The notes beneath the pieces are model-generated. The model was not told where the DNA came from. It ran no database searches and saw nothing but the letters and a program-made list of their open reading frames with translations. A program made the position numbers and the translations under genes. 64,000 nt of DNA. Source: Neobacillus sp. PS3-12. GTDB lineage: Bacteria; Bacillota; Bacilli; Bacillales; Cytobacillaceae. The stretch lies in assembly GCF_030915385.1 (NCBI RefSeq), contig NZ_CP133268.1:3260001-3324000 (forward strand), read 5' to 3'. This document shows, in pieces, positions 62,077 to 64,000 of this stretch (its first letter is position 1; the number at the start of each line of letters is the position of its first letter).

Positions 62077-63540
62077 ATGATAAAAGTTCAGCATGCTTCG
62101 GGTGGATATACAAATGAATCCGTCCTTAGAAACGTTTCTTTTGAAGTCGGTACTGGGGAATTGTTTGGAGTCTTGGGACCAAATGGGAGCGGAAAGACAA
62201 CCCTTTTAAAAATCCTAAGCGGGATCTTGCCAGTTCAAGAAGGTGAAGTTTTTATAAAAGGAAAAAGGCTTCAAGAGTATTCCACTAAAGAGATAGCGAG
62301 AATGGTTGCTGTTTTATCCCAGCATTCCTGGCAATCTTTCTCCTATACAGTTAAAGAAACTGTTTCATTAGGACGCTACGCCCACCAACATGGTTGGTTT
62401 CAATCGTGGAACAAGGAAGATGAAGAAATCATCCAAAGAGTTATGTCGCAAACAGGTGTATCGACATTACAAAATAAAAATATTCAGGAACTATCGGGCG
62501 GGGAGAAGCAGCGTGTCTTTTTAGCCCAGGCACTCGCCCAGGAGCCTGAAATTCTGCTTTTAGATGAACCGACCAACCATCTGGACCTTTCCTATCAAAA
62601 GGAATTATTGGATCTGCTCAAAACTTGGTCGGTGGAAAACGACTTAACGGTTCTTTCTATTTTTCATGATTTAAATCTTGCTGGACTTTATTGTGATCGA
62701 ATGCTCTTGCTAGAAAATGGATCGATTAATATCGTGCATGTTCCGAATGAAGTACTTAAAGAAGAGCGAATTCAAAATGTATTTCACACTGATATTAAGA
62801 AGCAGCCGCATCCAAAAGTAGCTGCCCCGCAAATGGTCCTGCTTCCAAATCATGAACGAGTTGAAAAAACTGTGAGAATTGACAAAGATCTCCTGGCTAT
62901 TTCTGAAGAATACATTGCATTATCCTCGCCAATAGCATTGCGGACAATGTCTTCTGGTGTTATAGGTTCGGGTGTAGGCTGGTACCAAAAATTTGTCAAT
63001 CGCCACGTTGATAAAAACTATAACTGCAGTGATCATCGTCTGGAAATGGCTGATTTTCTAAAAGTAAATGGGTTTGAACCGGCGGAGACTGTCGGGATGA
63101 TGACAGCCGTTTTCCCTGAGGATGTAGCCTATACTTTATGCGAACTTGATAGTTTTTCCATCTTTGTTGTCGTGACCGCTGGTGTTAGCAATGCCGTTGA
63201 TGCTTCGAAAAGCGATTTGCATTCCTTTGAAAATTTGCCAGGAACCATAAACACATGGATTTTTGTAAATGGTGAACTAACCGAAGAGGCATTCATTCAA
63301 AGCATTATGACCGCAACAGAAGCAAAATGTAAGGTTATGGAGAGTCAAAAGGTCATCGACAAGGTCACAGGAACGATAGCCACTGGAACTTCAACCGATA
63401 GCATTTTAATTGCAGCCACACAGCAAGGGAATAGTATAGAATTTTCCGGTACAATAACACCCTTGGGAAAGCTTATTAGTAAAGCGGTATATGAGTGTAC
63501 AACAATAGCGATCCAAAAATCACGGAAAAGGATGAGATGA
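62077..63540 (+). CDS. BtuD ATPase fused to adenosylcobinamide amidohydrolase (CbiZ)
   Basis: 487 residues, two domains. Residues about 1-255: ABC ATPase with Walker A G-P-N-G-S-G-K-T-T, signature L-S-G-G-E-K-Q-R and Walker B I-L-L-L-D-E-P-T-N-H-L-D. Residues about 275-487: CbiZ-like (S-S-G-V-I-G-S-G-V-G-W, V-T-A-G-V-S-N-A, T-G-T-S-T-D-S-I), which removes the aminopropanol side chain of incoming corrinoids for salvage. Similar fusions exist in Bacillus (YvrA). ATG 62077, 3 nt after the btuC stop. Overlaps cbiB by 4 nt. Confidence 0.93.
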   Translation: MIKVQHASGGYTNESVLRNVSFEVGTGELFGVLGPNGSGKTTLLKILSGILPVQEGEVFIKGKRLQEYSTKEIARMVAVLSQHSWQSFSYTVKETVSLGRYAHQHGWFQSWNKEDEEIIQRVMSQTGVSTLQNKNIQELSGGEKQRVFLAQALAQEPEILLLDEPTNHLDLSYQKELLDLLKTWSVENDLTVLSIFHDLNLAGLYCDRMLLLENGSINIVHVPNEVLKEERIQNVFHTDIKKQPHPKVAAPQMVLLPNHERVEKTVRIDKDLLAISEEYIALSSPIALRTMSSGVIGSGVGWYQKFVNRHVDKNYNCSDHRLEMADFLKVNGFEPAETVGMMTAVFPEDVAYTLCELDSFSIFVVVTAGVSNAVDASKSDLHSFENLPGTINTWIFVNGELTEEAFIQSIMTATEAKCKVMESQKVIDKVTGTIATGTSTDSILIAATQQGNSIEFSGTITPLGKLISKAVYECTTIAIQKSRKRMR

Positions 63541-64000
63541 TGATGGTTTATCATTTAATCTCAATTACAATCGCCTATTTCATTGATATGGTGATCGGAG
63601 ACCCGCCTAATTGGCCGCATCCAGTCAAATGGATTGGCAGGATGATCGCTTATTTAGAAAAGCGCTGGAATAAGGGAAATAAAAAACAGCTGAAGGGTAC
63701 TTTCATGCTCCTAGTCGTTTTATTGGCTGTTTTATTGAGCGTTACTCTTATTGTTTTAATAGGTTATAAAATTCATCCACTAGTAGGAATTTTGATCGAG
63801 AGCCTCATAATATCAGCGACGATTGCTCAAAAAAACCTGAAACAAGCTTCGCTTGAGGTCTATCATCCGTTAAAAGAGAGGGACCTAAAGACTGCAAGAT
63901 TAAAATTATCCTATATTGTAGGCAGGGATACGGACATGTTGGATGAAGGGGAGATTTCCCGCGGCGCGATTGAGACAGTTGCAGAAAACACCAGCGATGG
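63537..64000 (+). CDS. cbiB: Adenosylcobinamide-phosphate synthase CbiB, 3' truncated
   Basis: Open to the window's right edge. M-V-Y-H-L-I-S-I-T, D-M-V-I-G-D-P-P-N-W-P-H-P-V-K-W-I-G and V-G-R-D-T with A-I-E-T-V-A-E-N-T-S-D-G identify CbiB/CobD, which attaches aminopropanol to cobyric acid, the step after CbiZ cleavage in the salvage route. Three consecutive ATGs (63537, 63540, 63543) follow AAAAGGATG; the first overlaps the previous stop by 4 nt. Confidence 0.93.
   Translation, partial: MMMVYHLISITIAYFIDMVIGDPPNWPHPVKWIGRMIAYLEKRWNKGNKKQLKGTFMLLVVLLAVLLSVTLIVLIGYKIHPLVGILIESLIISATIAQKNLKQASLEVYHPLKERDLKTARLKLSYIVGRDTDMLDEGEISRGAIETVAENTSD

Overview
The window looks like a low-GC, spore-forming, facultatively denitrifying member of the Bacillaceae, perhaps Neobacillus-like (inference). 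The evidence is AT-rich intergenic DNA, strong AGGAGG ribosome-binding sites, many TTG/GTG starts, GerP-type spore proteins, a YhcN/YlaJ sporulation lipoprotein, and a Sec-exported (clade II type) nitrous oxide reductase locus. No rRNA, tRNA or CRISPR array was seen.

Layout. 0-2.8 kb: end of a VOC protein, then a DapA-family lyase with three identical LacI-type palindromes around its promoter, then a LacI regulator. 2.9-14.5 kb: hybrid cluster protein Hcp, a lipoprotein with two CuA-like cupredoxin domains, a lipase, a two-component system, a large RND exporter and an SDR. 14.8-21.9 kb: an alcohol/aldehyde module in which a Fe-dependent alcohol dehydrogenase is followed by an NtrB-like kinase and a sigma-54 activator, next to an adh-aldh operon with a near-perfect -24/-12 promoter. 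22-24.5 kb: a three-gene operon of an Lgt paralog, a radical SAM protein of the tetraether-synthase (Tes/MJ0619) type and a small membrane protein. 24.7-27.9 kb: membrane proteins, trmL and a sporulation lipoprotein.

27.9-50.4 kb is a denitrification and copper region: nosC-nosZ and a NosB-like gene divergent from nosDYF plus FixH-like and SurA_N-like exported proteins; CopA; a CcdA/DsbD-like membrane protein; an EgtU/OpuB-type ABC transporter; MFS and NCS2 transporters; a Met-rich multicopper oxidase; a Met-repeat membrane protein followed by a NosR/NapH-type polyferredoxin; and a PCYCGC-motif lipoprotein. Four of these transcription units (multicopper oxidase, Met-repeat/polyferredoxin, a Met/Lys-rich lipoprotein and the PCYCGC lipoprotein) share the upstream element TTTCTGCACA at exactly the same distance from a -10-like hexamer.

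50.9-59.5 kb is mixed: acetyltransferase, EamA exporter, a divergent HPr-kinase-like protein, a HesB-like protein, a MarR/DHA2-efflux pair with two operators, a fumarylacetoacetase-family enzyme and a GerP-family cluster. 59.7-64 kb is a cobalamin riboswitch and terminator controlling btuF-btuC-btuD/cbiZ-cbiB, cut by the right edge.

Two points need most attention. The PCYCGC lipoprotein has an in-frame TGA exactly where its relatives have the first Cys of a CxxC, followed by a compact hairpin in the position of a bacterial SECIS element, so it is a candidate selenoprotein. Seven otherwise intact genes (nosZ, copA, the CcdA-like gene, the EgtU/OpuB-type fusion, the NCS2 permease, the multicopper oxidase and the HPr-kinase-like gene) are each broken by a single missing base in a short homopolymer run. 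That pattern fits uncorrected sequencing indels better than mass gene decay, so these genes are annotated full length.
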